Positions 35,151 to 44,542 of a stretch of DNA of 64,000 bases are shown here, one piece after another. The notes beneath the pieces are model-generated. The model worked only from the letters and a program-made list of their open reading frames with translations. It had not been told where the DNA came from and did not search any database. Source of the stretch: Amycolatopsis mongoliensis (lineage in GTDB: Bacteria > Actinomycetota > Actinomycetes > Mycobacteriales > Pseudonocardiaceae); NCBI RefSeq assembly GCF_030285665.1, contig NZ_CP127295.1, forward strand, positions 2,170,001 through 2,234,000. The letters are read 5' to 3'. Position 1 is the stretch's first letter. The number at the start of each line of letters is the position of its first letter. The position numbers and the translations under genes are program-made.

Positions 35151-35813
35151 GTGAACAAGCCACTGACTGCCGTCTCGCCCGTGCACGGCCGGATCGCGCT
35201 CGGCGGCATCGGCCTCGCCGTGGCCATCTCGATCGACCTGCACCTGCGGCTCTCCGGCCAGGTCAGCCCGATCTGGCAGACGCTGTCGGAGTACGTCTAC
35301 GGCAGGCTCGGCTCGTCGTCGGCCGCGCCCCTGTTCAGCGTGATGTGCCTGGCCCTCTCGCTCGGCTCGGTCGCCCTGCTCGCCGGCATCGCCAAGGCCC
35401 ACCGGCCGGGCACCACCGCCGTCTGCGGGCTCGTCGGCGTCTGGTCGGCCGGGCTGCTGGTGTGCGGGCTCGTGCCCGTGGACCCGGACGGACAGGCGCG
35501 TTCCCTGTCCGGGCAGATCCACAACATCGCCGCGCTGACGGCCTTCGTCGCGCTGCCCGCCGCCGCGTTCGTGCTGACCAGGCGCGGCCGCGAGCGCTGT
35601 CCGTGGGAGCCACGGCGGACCACGATCCGACGCCTCGCCACGGCGAGCTTCGCCAGCATCGGCGTGGTGCTCGCCGGGTTCGTCGTCACGCTGGTCATCG
35701 GCCCCGCGCAGCAGGACGTCACGCTGGGCCTGTTCGAGCGGCTGCTGTTCACGGTCGACGTCGCCCTGCTGCTGACCATGGTCCGGCCGCTGCTGGCGGT
35801 CTCGCGGCGCTAG
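35151..35813 (+). CDS. DUF998 membrane protein
   Basis: A 220-aa protein with six predicted helices. The features PIWQTLSEYVYG in the first loop, IHNIAALTAFV and the C-terminal FERLLFTVDVALLL fit the DUF998 family of membrane proteins. GTG start at 35151 preceded by GGAAG. Its stop is interlocked with the IclR gene's stop (CTAG). Function unknown. Confidence 0.85.
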   Translation: MNKPLTAVSPVHGRIALGGIGLAVAISIDLHLRLSGQVSPIWQTLSEYVYGRLGSSSAAPLFSVMCLALSLGSVALLAGIAKAHRPGTTAVCGLVGVWSAGLLVCGLVPVDPDGQARSLSGQIHNIAALTAFVALPAAAFVLTRRGRERCPWEPRRTTIRRLATASFASIGVVLAGFVVTLVIGPAQQDVTLGLFERLLFTVDVALLLTMVRPLLAVSRR

Positions 35814-36451
35814 GCGTCCGTTCGCAGGATGTCGGCCAGCCGGGCGGCGGCCGCGACGACCTGCGGGCCCACCTCGGCCGCCTTGAGCGGTTCCAGCGAA
35901 ACGACGCCGACGCTCGCCTTCAGGCCCGGCACCCCGCGAACCGGCGCCGCGACGCCGGACGCGCCCGCTTCCAGCTCGCCTGCCGAAGTCACCCAGCCGT
36001 CGCCACCCGGGCGCAGGGACATCGCCTTGCCGGCCGCGCCCGACGTCAGCGAGTGCCGGCTCCCCACGCGGTAGGCGACGTGGAAACTCGTCCACGACGG
36101 CTCGACGACGGCCACCGCAAGCGCTTGCGTCCCCTGGGCGACCGACAAGTGCGCGGTCGCCCCGACCTTCTCCGCCAGCTCGCGCAGCACCGGGCCGGCC
36201 GCGTCGCGCAACTGCGGCAGCACCTGCCCGGCCAGCCTGAGCAGGCCGACGCCGAGCCGGACCTTGGTGCCGTCCCGCCAGACCAGCCCGCGCTCCGAAA
36301 GCGGCACGAGCAGCCGGTAGACGGCCGCGCGGCTGGCCCCGATGGCCACGGCCAGCTCGGAGATGGTCGCCGCGTCGCCGCCGGCGTCGGCCACTGCCTG
36401 CAGCAGCGCGAGCCCCCGGTCGAGCGTCAGCGACCCCTCCCGGCTGGTCAC
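35810..36451 (-). CDS. IclR-family transcriptional regulator
   Basis: A 213-aa regulator with an N-terminal winged helix-turn-helix (about 5-65: TISELAVAIGASRAAVYRLL, ERGLVWRDG) and a C-terminal IclR effector domain (about 75-210). It is shorter than the usual 240-260 aa. GTG start overlapping the upstream gene's TGA (GTGA). Position beside hmgA and the conserved unknown gene suggests control of aromatic (homogentisate) degradation, with an aromatic acid as ligand (inference). Confidence 0.88.
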   Translation of the reverse strand: MTSREGSLTLDRGLALLQAVADAGGDAATISELAVAIGASRAAVYRLLVPLSERGLVWRDGTKVRLGVGLLRLAGQVLPQLRDAAGPVLRELAEKVGATAHLSVAQGTQALAVAVVEPSWTSFHVAYRVGSRHSLTSGAAGKAMSLRPGGDGWVTSAGELEAGASGVAAPVRGVPGLKASVGVVSLEPLKAAEVGPQVVAAAARLADILRTDA

Positions 36452-37341
36452 AGCAAGCCGAGTTCGCCCATGTCGGCGACGGGCTGCTCGAACGACGCGG
36501 CCGCGTACGACGCGAAGAGCGACCGCACGGCCTTCGCGGCCTGCTCGGACAACCCGCGGGCCTCCTCGGCCAGCGCCTCGGCGTCGGTCGACTCCAGCGC
36601 CGCCCGGACGTCGCCGCCGGAGAGGCTGCGCGCGGACGCCACGAGCAGGTTGAGGAAGCCGTGGTGCACGATGCCGGTGTCGGGGTCGGTGTGCCGGACC
36701 GCGCGGTGCAGGCTGTTCGTCGCCTTGAACGAGGCCCCGGTGGCCCCGCTGACGACGGCGAGGAAGTCCGCCACCTCGTCGACGCTGGGGAAGTTCTCGC
36801 CGGCCTGGCCGCCGCAGCGGATCTTCGGCCAGCTGCCGTGCTCGATGACCTTCCGCACGCCGTCCAGCCAGCCGACGCCGCGCCGCGGCTCGACCACGCG
36901 GATGACGTCCTCCGGGACGAACTCCGAGACGCGCTCCAGCCACACCTCGTCGACGTCCGACGGCGCCGGCATCTCGACCATCCGCAGCGCCAGCAGCTCG
37001 CTGCGCGACTCGACGATCGAGATCGCCTTCGGGACGCCGCCGAGGCCGGTGTCGATGATCAGCGAGAGGGGCAGTGGCTGCTTCGGCTTGATCTTGATCA
37101 ACTCGGTGATCAGCTCGGGCAGCCGGGAGGCCTGACAGAGGAAAACCCCCAGGACACCGGCGTGCTCGGACTCCCGGCTCGCGAAGTGCGCGCGCAGGGC
37201 TTCGGGCATGGCCGCATCGCCCGGAGGGAACAGCGCCGAGTCGTCGACGAGCCTCGCGAACAGGGGAGGAATTCCACGGGGGCCGGGGGGCGTGAGTTCC
37301 ACAGCGCTTGACACGACTGACACGCTAGTAGCGTACGACAT
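36448..37341 (-). CDS. Conserved protein of unknown function linked to hmgA
   Basis: A 297-aa cytoplasmic protein with alternating beta and alpha segments like a TIM barrel (LPLSLIIDTGLGG, RVVEPRRG, KIRCGGQAGE, SFKATNSLHRAVR, HHGFLNLL). The K-x-R-x-GG, FKATxxLHxxxR and HGFLN motifs are its most conserved-looking parts and may line an active site. I do not recognise a known enzyme. It is transcribed with the IclR gene and divergently from hmgA, with only 46 bp between start codons. Confidence 0.75.
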   Translation of the reverse strand: MSYATSVSVVSSAVELTPPGPRGIPPLFARLVDDSALFPPGDAAMPEALRAHFASRESEHAGVLGVFLCQASRLPELITELIKIKPKQPLPLSLIIDTGLGGVPKAISIVESRSELLALRMVEMPAPSDVDEVWLERVSEFVPEDVIRVVEPRRGVGWLDGVRKVIEHGSWPKIRCGGQAGENFPSVDEVADFLAVVSGATGASFKATNSLHRAVRHTDPDTGIVHHGFLNLLVASARSLSGGDVRAALESTDAEALAEEARGLSEQAAKAVRSLFASYAAASFEQPVADMGELGLL

Positions 37342-37387
37342 GAGGACAAAATCGTTCGCACAACGGACACGTCAGAAGGGGTTGTCG

Positions 37388-38560
37388 ATGCCTTACTACC
37401 GGCGAGTAGGTGAGATCCCGCACAAGCGGCACACCGCGTTCCGGAAGCCGGACGGCGGCCTCTACGCCGAGGAGCTGATGGGCGTCGAGGGCTTCTCCGC
37501 CGACTCGGCGCTGCTCTATCACCGCGGCCTGCCGACGGCGATCGTCGACGCCGTCGCGGTCGAGGAGGACCGCGGGCCGCTGACGCCGAACCACCCCCTC
37601 AAGCCGCGGGCGTACCGGACCGGCGACCTCAAGTTCGGCGGCGAAGCCGACGCCGTGACCGACCGGCGCCGGCTGTTCGGCAACAACGACGTCACCATCG
37701 GGTTCGTCACCGCGACCGCCCCCAGCCCGCTGTACCGCAACGCCGCCGGCGACGAGCTGTTCTACGTCCAGGGCGGCTCGGCGACCGTCGAGACGATCTA
37801 CGGCAGCCTCGAGGTCGGCGACGGCGACTACCTCGTGCTCCCGACGTCGTGCACCTACCGCGTCGTCCCCCACGGCGAGGTCGGCCTCTTCATCCTCGAG
37901 GCGCGCGGGCACATCGGGCCGCCGAAGCGGTACCTGTCGGCGAAGGGCCAGTTCCTGGAGCACTCGCCGTACTGCGAGCGCGACGTCCGCGGGCCGTCCG
38001 AGCCGCTGCTGGAAGACGGCGAAGACGTCGAGGTCCTCGTACGGCACCGGGCCGGGCTGACCCGCTACACCTACGCGACGCACCCCTTCGACGTCGTCGG
38101 CTGGGACGGCTGCCTCTACCCGTGGGCGTTCAACATCGACGACTTCGAGCCGATCACCGGCCGCGTGCACCAGCCGCCGCCCGTGCACCAGACGTTCGAG
38201 GGCCCGAACTTCGTCGTCTGCTCCTTCTGCCCGCGGAAGGTGGACTACCACGAGGACTCGATCCCGGTGCCGTACAACCACGCGAACGTCGACTCCGACG
38301 AGCTGATGTTCTACGTGCGCGGCAACTACGAGGCCCGGAAGGGCTCGGGCATCGGGATCGGCTCGCTCTCGCTGCACCCGTCCGGCTTCACGCACGGGCC
38401 GCAGCCGGGCGCGGCGGAGGCGTCGATCGGCGCGGAGTTCTTCGACGAGACCGCCGTCATGGTCGACACGTTCGCCCCGCTGGAGCTCGGGGAGGCCGCC
38501 GACGCGTCCGAAGACCCCGGTTACGCGTGGACCTGGTCGCGCCGCGGCCCGAAGGCATAG
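37388..38560 (+). CDS. hmgA: Homogentisate 1,2-dioxygenase
   Basis: A 390-aa dioxygenase that opens the ring of homogentisate to maleylacetoacetate in tyrosine/phenylalanine degradation. The cupin fold carries the Fe-binding region in the C-terminal half: the HQTFEGPNFVVCSF segment, the H/E site near YNHANVDSDELMFYVRGNY, and HPSGFTHGPQPG. Length is near that of bacterial members (about 390-440). The start is ATG 37388 behind AAGGGG. Maleylacetoacetate isomerase and fumarylacetoacetase are not in the window. Confidence 0.95.
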   Translation: MPYYRRVGEIPHKRHTAFRKPDGGLYAEELMGVEGFSADSALLYHRGLPTAIVDAVAVEEDRGPLTPNHPLKPRAYRTGDLKFGGEADAVTDRRRLFGNNDVTIGFVTATAPSPLYRNAAGDELFYVQGGSATVETIYGSLEVGDGDYLVLPTSCTYRVVPHGEVGLFILEARGHIGPPKRYLSAKGQFLEHSPYCERDVRGPSEPLLEDGEDVEVLVRHRAGLTRYTYATHPFDVVGWDGCLYPWAFNIDDFEPITGRVHQPPPVHQTFEGPNFVVCSFCPRKVDYHEDSIPVPYNHANVDSDELMFYVRGNYEARKGSGIGIGSLSLHPSGFTHGPQPGAAEASIGAEFFDETAVMVDTFAPLELGEAADASEDPGYAWTWSRRGPKA

Positions 38561-38584
38561 TCAAGTTTCGGCAACGCGACCCCG

Positions 38585-38633
38585 TCCCCGATCCGCCGAC
38601 CGGATAATGGAATTCCGGGTGGCGGATCGGGGA
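38585..38633 (+). promoter_or_regulatory. 13-bp inverted repeat overlapping a ribosome-binding site
   Basis: A perfect 13-bp stem (38585-38597 with 38621-38633) with a 23-nt loop that contains an inner CCGG...CCGG pair. The right arm runs into the GGGGAGGG ribosome-binding site of the VWA gene. It may terminate hmgA or hide the ribosome-binding site. Confidence 0.55.
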
Positions 38634-38640
38634 GGGTTCG

Positions 38641-40449
38641 ATGATCAATTCCCAACCAGCACGGCGAAAGAGAAAGATTCTCCCGTTCCTGGCCGCGATC
38701 CTGGTCGCCGTCGGGTTGATCGTCGGAATCCGCTACTGGACCAGCGGCTCGAGTGACGAAGCGGACCAGCCGAAATGCACCGGCTCGGACGCCGTCGCGC
38801 TCAATGTCACGTCCTCCCCGGAAAAGGTCGGAATAGTCCAGGAAGCCGCGAAGGCCTACTCCGGACGGACGGTCGCCGGCCACTGCGTCGACGTCGTCGT
38901 GAAGTCGAAGTCGTCGGGTGTCGCGATGCAGGCGCTGGCGAACGGCTGGAACGAGGCCACCGACGGGCCGCGCCCCGACGTCTGGACGCCGGCCGCGAGC
39001 GGCTGGGTCAACCTGCTGCGCGTCAACGCGCAGGGCGACTCGGCGTCGATCGTGCCGGACGGCGACCCGCAGTCGATCGCGAACTCGCCGCTGACCGTCG
39101 CCATGCCGAAGCCGATGGCCGAGGCGCTGGGCTGGCCGGCCAAGCCGATCGGCTGGAAGGACCTCGCCACGCTCGCGACCGACCCGGCGGGCTGGGCGAA
39201 GTACGGCCATCCGGAGTGGGGCAGGTTCCGGCTCGGCAAGACGAACCCGAACATCTCCACCGCCGGCCTGAACGCCACGATCGGCGCGTACTACGCGGCC
39301 ACCGGGACGTCGTCCGACCTCACCGCCGCCGCGCTCGAGAAGCCCGAAGCGAAGCAGTTCGTCACGAACATCGAGCAGGCGATCGTGCACTACGGCGACA
39401 ACACGCTGACCTTCCTGACGAACCTGCAGAAGGCCGACGACCGCGGCGCGGCGCTGTCGTACATCTCGGCGGTGACGGTCGAGGAGAACTCGCTCATCGG
39501 CTACAACCAGGGCAACCCGACGAACGACCCGGCGAAGGTCGGCCAGCACGCACCACCGAAGGTGCCGCTGGTCGCGGTCTACCCGGCGGACGGCACGCTC
39601 AACTCCGACCACCCGTTCGTCACGCTGAACTGGGCCGACCCGACGCGCAAGCAGATCGCCGCGGACTTCCTCGGCTACCTGCGCGGGCCGGAGACCCAGC
39701 AGAAGTTCGCCGCGCTGGGCTTCCGCTCCTTCGACGGGAAGCCGGGCCCGCAGGTGACCACCGCGAACGGCGTGCAGCCGGACGCGAAGATCAGCTTCCT
39801 GCAGCCGCCGTCGCCGTCGGTGCTGTCCAAGCTGCTGACGACGTGGACCGAGCTGCGCAAGAAGGCGAACGTGCTGCTGGTCGTGGACGTCTCGGGCTCG
39901 ATGGGCGACGAGGTCAAGGGCACCGGCAAGAGCAAGATCGACCTGGCCAAGAAGGCCGCGATCGACTCGCTCGGCCAGTTCGTGCCGCGGGACCAGGTCG
40001 GGCTCTGGCAGTTCTCCACCCACCTCGACGGCGACAAGGACTACCAGGAGCTGCTGCCGGTCCAGCCGCTCGGCAACAGCGGCAAGGAAACCCTCGCCAT
40101 GCGGCTGAGCGGGCTGACGCCGCAGGCGGGCACCGGGCTCTACGACTCGTCGCAGGCCGCGTACGAGTACATGAAGGCGCACGTCGACCCGACGGCGATC
40201 AACGCGGTCGTGGTGCTGACCGACGGCCGCAACGAGGACCCCGGCGGCGTCGACCTCGACCACCTGCTGCCGCAGCTGCGGCCGGAGGGCAACGCGGAGA
40301 CGGTCCGGCTGTTCACCATCGCCTACGGCTCGGACGCCGACCAGGGCGTGCTGAAGCAGATCGCGGAAGCGACCGAAGGATCGGAGTACGATTCGTCCAA
40401 ACCGGACTCGATCAACCAGGTGTTCACCTCCGTGATTTCCAATTTCTGA
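38641..40449 (+). CDS. Substrate-binding protein fused to a VWA domain
   Basis: A 602-aa exported protein with a membrane anchor (about 13-32). The middle part (about 50-350) resembles an extracellular solute-binding protein (ALGWPAKPIGWKDL, YLRGPETQQKFAALGFRS). The C-terminal VWA domain (about 410-600) keeps the MIDAS residues DVSGSM, a Thr (GTGLYD) and VVLTDGRNED. Such proteins occur in actinobacteria, often with a coiled-coil partner, and the role is not established. ATG start behind GGGGAGGG. Followed after one base by a coiled-coil gene, so an operon. Confidence 0.9.
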   Translation: MINSQPARRKRKILPFLAAILVAVGLIVGIRYWTSGSSDEADQPKCTGSDAVALNVTSSPEKVGIVQEAAKAYSGRTVAGHCVDVVVKSKSSGVAMQALANGWNEATDGPRPDVWTPAASGWVNLLRVNAQGDSASIVPDGDPQSIANSPLTVAMPKPMAEALGWPAKPIGWKDLATLATDPAGWAKYGHPEWGRFRLGKTNPNISTAGLNATIGAYYAATGTSSDLTAAALEKPEAKQFVTNIEQAIVHYGDNTLTFLTNLQKADDRGAALSYISAVTVEENSLIGYNQGNPTNDPAKVGQHAPPKVPLVAVYPADGTLNSDHPFVTLNWADPTRKQIAADFLGYLRGPETQQKFAALGFRSFDGKPGPQVTTANGVQPDAKISFLQPPSPSVLSKLLTTWTELRKKANVLLVVDVSGSMGDEVKGTGKSKIDLAKKAAIDSLGQFVPRDQVGLWQFSTHLDGDKDYQELLPVQPLGNSGKETLAMRLSGLTPQAGTGLYDSSQAAYEYMKAHVDPTAINAVVVLTDGRNEDPGGVDLDHLLPQLRPEGNAETVRLFTIAYGSDADQGVLKQIAEATEGSEYDSSKPDSINQVFTSVISNF

Positions 40450-40450
40450 C

Positions 40451-41188
40451 ATGAAGTTCGCCCGTGAGCTCGCCGAACCGTGGGGGCTGCTGCTGGCCGC
40501 CACGGCGGCCGGGGTGGCGTGGGCCGTCCAGCTGCCGGTCCTCGTCGCCCTGCTGATCGGGGTGGCGGTGCTGGCCGCCCGTGCGGGCGTGGCCGCCGCA
40601 ACCGGCGAGAAGGAGCCGCAACGGCGTGAAGCGCGGGTGCTCGACGTCGCCGGAGGTTCCGCCGAGGAGAACTGGCTGCGCCGGGCCGAGAGCGCGGCCG
40701 ACGGGTTCGCGTCGCTCAGCGAATCCCTCGACGCCGGCCCGCTGGCCGACCGCGTCGCGGACATGGAGCCGGTGGTCCAGGAGACGCTGGCGACGCTCGA
40801 ACGCCTGGCGGGACGCGCGTCGGCAACCGGGAAGGCCCTGTCCCGCGTCGACCTCGACGCCGTGAGACGCGAACGGCACCGGCTGGAGCAGTCGATGGGA
40901 TCGGCGCGCGAGGAGGTCCGGGGCGATCTCGAACAGGCGCTGACGGCGGTCCAGGCCCAGGAGGACGTGCACGCGCGGCTCTCCGGCGCGCGCGACAAGC
41001 TGCTGGCGCAGCTGCAGTCGGGCGCACTCGGGCTGGACAGCCTGGTGGCGCGCGTCGCGGAGCTGACGGCGGCGACGACGGACGTCGCGGTGGACACCGG
41101 CGCGGTGCGGGAGCTGAGCGACCAGCTGGAGGGCATCCGGCAGGGCGTGCTCGAAACCGAGCAGGCGACGCGGAAGTCGCTGGGTTAA
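40451..41188 (+). CDS. Membrane protein with coiled-coil cytoplasmic domain
   Basis: A 245-aa protein with one or two hydrophobic helices at about 8-48 and a long Ala/Glu/Arg/Leu heptad region (about 75-240), predicted coiled coil. No enzymatic motif. It starts one base after the VWA gene's stop, so it is likely its membrane partner. Its TAA stop is interlocked with that of the convergent MFS gene (TTAA). Confidence 0.78.
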   Translation: MKFARELAEPWGLLLAATAAGVAWAVQLPVLVALLIGVAVLAARAGVAAATGEKEPQRREARVLDVAGGSAEENWLRRAESAADGFASLSESLDAGPLADRVADMEPVVQETLATLERLAGRASATGKALSRVDLDAVRRERHRLEQSMGSAREEVRGDLEQALTAVQAQEDVHARLSGARDKLLAQLQSGALGLDSLVARVAELTAATTDVAVDTGAVRELSDQLEGIRQGVLETEQATRKSLG

Positions 41189-42396
41189 GCGGCCACCGGT
41201 GTCCGGTCCCGGCGCGGCAGGAGCAACGGCGTCACCAGCACCAGGACCCCGGCGGCGCCGATCGCGACCCGCGGGCCGGTGAAGCTCGCGAGCACACCCC
41301 AGAGCGCGGTCAGCGCCGCGATCGACGCCTTGGTGCTGACCGACCACGCCGAGAGCGTGCTCGCGACGCGGTCCGCCGGGAGCTGCTCGAGCCGGTAGGT
41401 CGCGAGCACCGGGTTGAACACGCTGCAGCAGACGATCAAGCCGAGTTCGACGACCATGACGAAGGCGAGCCCGCCGGCGCCCGGCAGGAAGGCCAGCGCG
41501 AGCAGCCAGCACGCCCGCAGCGCCCCCGACGTCAGCAGCACGGGGTGCCGCCCGAACCGCGTGACGAGCCGCGGGGTCAGCCGCGACCCGGCGAGCCCGC
41601 CGAGGCACGGGACCGCGAACGCGAGCCCGTACTGCCACGGCGTGAACCCGAGCTGGTTCAGCATCAGCACGGCGAGCAGCGGCTCGGTCCCCATGATCAG
41701 GCCGTTGAACAGCAGGACGTTGAGGTAGAGCGGCCGCAGCCCGGGGTGCGTCAGGATCGTGCGCCACCCCTCCGCCAGGTCGCGCGCACGCAGGCGAGCG
41801 GTCTGCCGGGGCCGCGGTTCGTCCCCGCCGATCGCCCGGATCCCGAGCGCGGAGAGCAGGAAGCTGACGGCGTTGGCGGCCACCGCCGTCACCGGGCCGA
41901 AGAGCGCGAACGCCGCCCCGCCGAGCGGCGGGCCGAGCGCGGTGGCCGTCCAGTTCGTCGACTCGAACCGCCCGTTCGCGACGAGCAGGTCTTCGGGCGG
42001 CACGAGCCCCTTCAGGTAGGCGCCGCTCGCCGAGGTGAAGGTGATGTCCGCCGCGGCGACGACGACCGAGACGACGAGGAGCTGGGCGAAGCTCAGCGAC
42101 CCGAGGCCGTACAGGGCGGGCACGCTGATCAGCGCGGCGAACCGGACGAGGTCCATGGCCACCAGCACCGGGCGCTTGCGCCGCCGGTCGACCCACGGCC
42201 CCAGCGGCACGGCCACGAGCGCCCCGACGGCCGGGCCGGCCGCGGCGAGCGCGGAGACGGCCGCGGGCCCGGCGTGCAGCACGAGGATCGCCAGCATGGG
42301 AAAGGCGCCGAAGCCGAGCCAGGTGCCGAACGCGCTCACCGCGTAAGCCGTCCACAGCCACCTGAACCGCCGCCCGAGCGACCTTCCGCGCATCAT
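41185..42396 (-). CDS. MFS transporter
   Basis: A roughly 403-aa MFS permease with twelve hydrophobic segments and the loop-2 motif WVDRRRKRPVL. It is broadly like the MFS_3 drug or siderophore exporters. I choose the ATG at 42396, near the first membrane helix; the reading frame is open to 42456 but would add an Arg-rich stretch. Divergent from a LysR gene, which may regulate it. Substrate unknown. Confidence 0.83.
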   Translation of the reverse strand: MMRGRSLGRRFRWLWTAYAVSAFGTWLGFGAFPMLAILVLHAGPAAVSALAAAGPAVGALVAVPLGPWVDRRRKRPVLVAMDLVRFAALISVPALYGLGSLSFAQLLVVSVVVAAADITFTSASGAYLKGLVPPEDLLVANGRFESTNWTATALGPPLGGAAFALFGPVTAVAANAVSFLLSALGIRAIGGDEPRPRQTARLRARDLAEGWRTILTHPGLRPLYLNVLLFNGLIMGTEPLLAVLMLNQLGFTPWQYGLAFAVPCLGGLAGSRLTPRLVTRFGRHPVLLTSGALRACWLLALAFLPGAGGLAFVMVVELGLIVCCSVFNPVLATYRLEQLPADRVASTLSAWSVSTKASIAALTALWGVLASFTGPRVAIGAAGVLVLVTPLLLPRRDRTPVAA

Positions 42397-42488
42397 CGGG
42401 AGATCAAAGCGAAAGAGGGCCGCGGGGATCAAACAACCACCGCGTCGGCGCGCCACAACCCCGCGTTGTGACCCTAGAGTCGGTCGTC

Positions 42489-43424
42489 GTGGACCTCGAT
42501 GCCGTGCGCACCTTCGTCGCCGCCGCGGACGCCGGCCGGTTCCAGGACGCCGCGGGCGACCTCGCCATCACGCAGCAGGCCGTCTCGAAGCGCATCGCGG
42601 CGCTGGAGAAGACGCTGGACGCGCGCCTGTTCACCCGCACCGCCCGCGGCGCCCGGCTCACCGGCGAGGGCGAGGCTTTCCTGCCGCACGCCCGCGAACT
42701 GCTCCTGGCCGAAGCGCGAGCGCTCGCCTCGGTCCGCACCGGCCCGCTGCGGGTCGACGTCATCGGCCGGCGCCTCGGCACCGCGGTCCTGCTGCGGGAC
42801 TTCCACGTCGCGCACCCGCAGGTCGCGCTGGAGGTCGTGACGCTCTTCGACGCCGCGGCCGCGATCACCGCGGTCCGCGACGGCGAGATCGACGCGTCCT
42901 TCCGCGCCGTCGCCGCCCGTGATCTGCCGGACGGTGTCGCGTCGGCGTGGGTGCACGACGAGCCGCTCCACCTCCTCACGGGCCCGGCGCACGCGCTCGC
43001 CGATTCCCCCGTGGTGACGCCGGTCCACCTGAAGGGCCACCGCCTCTGGATGCCGGGCATCGTCCCCGGCACCGAATGGGCGGCTTACTACGCCGAGTTC
43101 GCCACCGCGTTCGGGCTCTCGATCGACACGGCAGGGCCGAACTTCGGCACCGAGGTGCTGTTCGACGTCATCGCGGAGTCGGCCGAGATCGCCACCCTGA
43201 TCGGGACCGGCGCACGGCTGCTGTGGCCGGCGGGCCACGACCTGCGGCAGGTGCCGATCGCGAACCCGGCGCCGGTGTACCCGCACTGCCTGGTGTGGCG
43301 CCGCGACAACCCGCACCCGGCCTTGGCCGCGCTCCGCGCGCACCTCCGGCCCGGCTCGCGCACCCCCGGCGCGTGGCGGCCGAGCTGGGCTCAGCCCAGC
43401 CAGACCGTGCCCAGCACCGGATAG
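42489..43424 (+). CDS. LysR-family transcriptional regulator
   Basis: A 311-aa LysR regulator. The helix-turn-helix is at about 5-60 (DAVRTFVAAADAGRFQDAAGDLAITQQAVSKRI). The effector domain follows with LRVDVIGRRLG and the usual substrate-binding fold. The start is GTG 42489, giving the standard family N-terminus; a GTG at 42468 is possible. Divergent from an MFS gene with about 90 bp between, the typical LysR arrangement. Its end overlaps the 3' end of the following minus-strand gene by 34 bp. Confidence 0.9.
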   Translation: MDLDAVRTFVAAADAGRFQDAAGDLAITQQAVSKRIAALEKTLDARLFTRTARGARLTGEGEAFLPHARELLLAEARALASVRTGPLRVDVIGRRLGTAVLLRDFHVAHPQVALEVVTLFDAAAAITAVRDGEIDASFRAVAARDLPDGVASAWVHDEPLHLLTGPAHALADSPVVTPVHLKGHRLWMPGIVPGTEWAAYYAEFATAFGLSIDTAGPNFGTEVLFDVIAESAEIATLIGTGARLLWPAGHDLRQVPIANPAPVYPHCLVWRRDNPHPALAALRAHLRPGSRTPGAWRPSWAQPSQTVPSTG

Positions 43425-44449
43425 CCCGGCACGCCCGTCTTCGCCGCGCCCGGCCTGGGCACCCCGGCGATCCACAGGCGGCCCGTCACGGCGATGTTCG
43501 CCGCCATCGAGGGGTCCGCCTTCGGCAGGCGGAATGCGATCACCCGGCCGTCGGCCAGCATGGTCAGGCCGCTCAGCCGGGCCGTGCCGTGGCGGCCCAT
43601 GCGGACCGGGCCGTCCGGGACCGCGCGCAGCTCCGTCCAGTGGTCGGCCGGCAGCGGACGGCGGTAGGCGACCGCGCGCGCCGCGGTCACGAGCGCGCCC
43701 AGCAGCGCGCCGGCGGCGAACGGCCACGCGACCCACCCCATGACCGGGAAGTCGAGCCGGACCCACCCCGCGAAACCCGCCAGGACCAGCAGGAACGCGG
43801 CCGTCGCGCGCAGCTCGCGGGCGATCTGGCGGCGGTGCGCGGTCAGCACGGGATCGAGCCTCGGAGAGCCGGACCCGGCTGGTTCCGGCACGGCCACGGC
43901 ACCCGCCGGCGGCGCGTCGCCGATCCGGGCGCGGCGGAGCCGCACCACCCCGGAGAGGCCGACGAACACCTTCGGGCCACGCCCCAGCAGCCAGACCCGC
44001 CGGTGCCCGGCCACCAGCAACCGGTGCGCCTCGTCGAGCCGGACGCGCAGCCACCGCCCGTCCGGCAGGCGCACGCCGACCGTCCGCCCGGCCGCTACCA
44101 AGCCGTCGGCGGCGATGTCCACCCGCCGGAACGCTTCCCGCTTCAGCCGCGTTTCGGGCACCGAGAAGTACGCGCGGTAGAGCCACCACGCCTCGACCGA
44201 GCCGGCCAGGGCGATCGTGCCGACGGCCAGCGCCACCCCCGCACCGGTGAAGAACTGGGCGACCCCGAACACCAGGAAGAACCAGGCCAGCAGCCGCTGG
44301 TTCGCGAGGTCACGGCCGATCCGGTCGAGGTACTCGCCGAAGATCGGCAGCGCGCCGGACGGCATGGCGGGGTCGAGCTCGAACGCGGGCACGCGCTCGG
44401 GAACCGGGACGATCTGCACGCTGGCCCCCACCGTGTCGACTCTGGTCAT
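43391..44449 (-). CDS. Membrane protein of unknown function
   Basis: A 352-aa protein with about four hydrophobic helices (two near 55-90, two near 215-260) and two soluble parts. The first soluble part (VGVRLPDGRWLRVRLDEAHRLL, LLGRGPKVFVGL) and the C-terminal LADGRVIAFRLPKAD are beta-rich. No named family recognised. It runs towards the LysR gene and their 3' ends overlap by 34 bp. Confidence 0.72.
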   Translation of the reverse strand: MTRVDTVGASVQIVPVPERVPAFELDPAMPSGALPIFGEYLDRIGRDLANQRLLAWFFLVFGVAQFFTGAGVALAVGTIALAGSVEAWWLYRAYFSVPETRLKREAFRRVDIAADGLVAAGRTVGVRLPDGRWLRVRLDEAHRLLVAGHRRVWLLGRGPKVFVGLSGVVRLRRARIGDAPPAGAVAVPEPAGSGSPRLDPVLTAHRRQIARELRATAAFLLVLAGFAGWVRLDFPVMGWVAWPFAAGALLGALVTAARAVAYRRPLPADHWTELRAVPDGPVRMGRHGTARLSGLTMLADGRVIAFRLPKADPSMAANIAVTGRLWIAGVPRPGAAKTGVPGYPVLGTVWLG

Positions 44450-44542
44450 CGCTCCTTTCGGAAATTTGCACAGTGGCGTTACCGGATACTCCGTTCAGCG
44501 GAACGCCCGCGTGACGCGGATCGACTACCCAGACCGGCGGAT

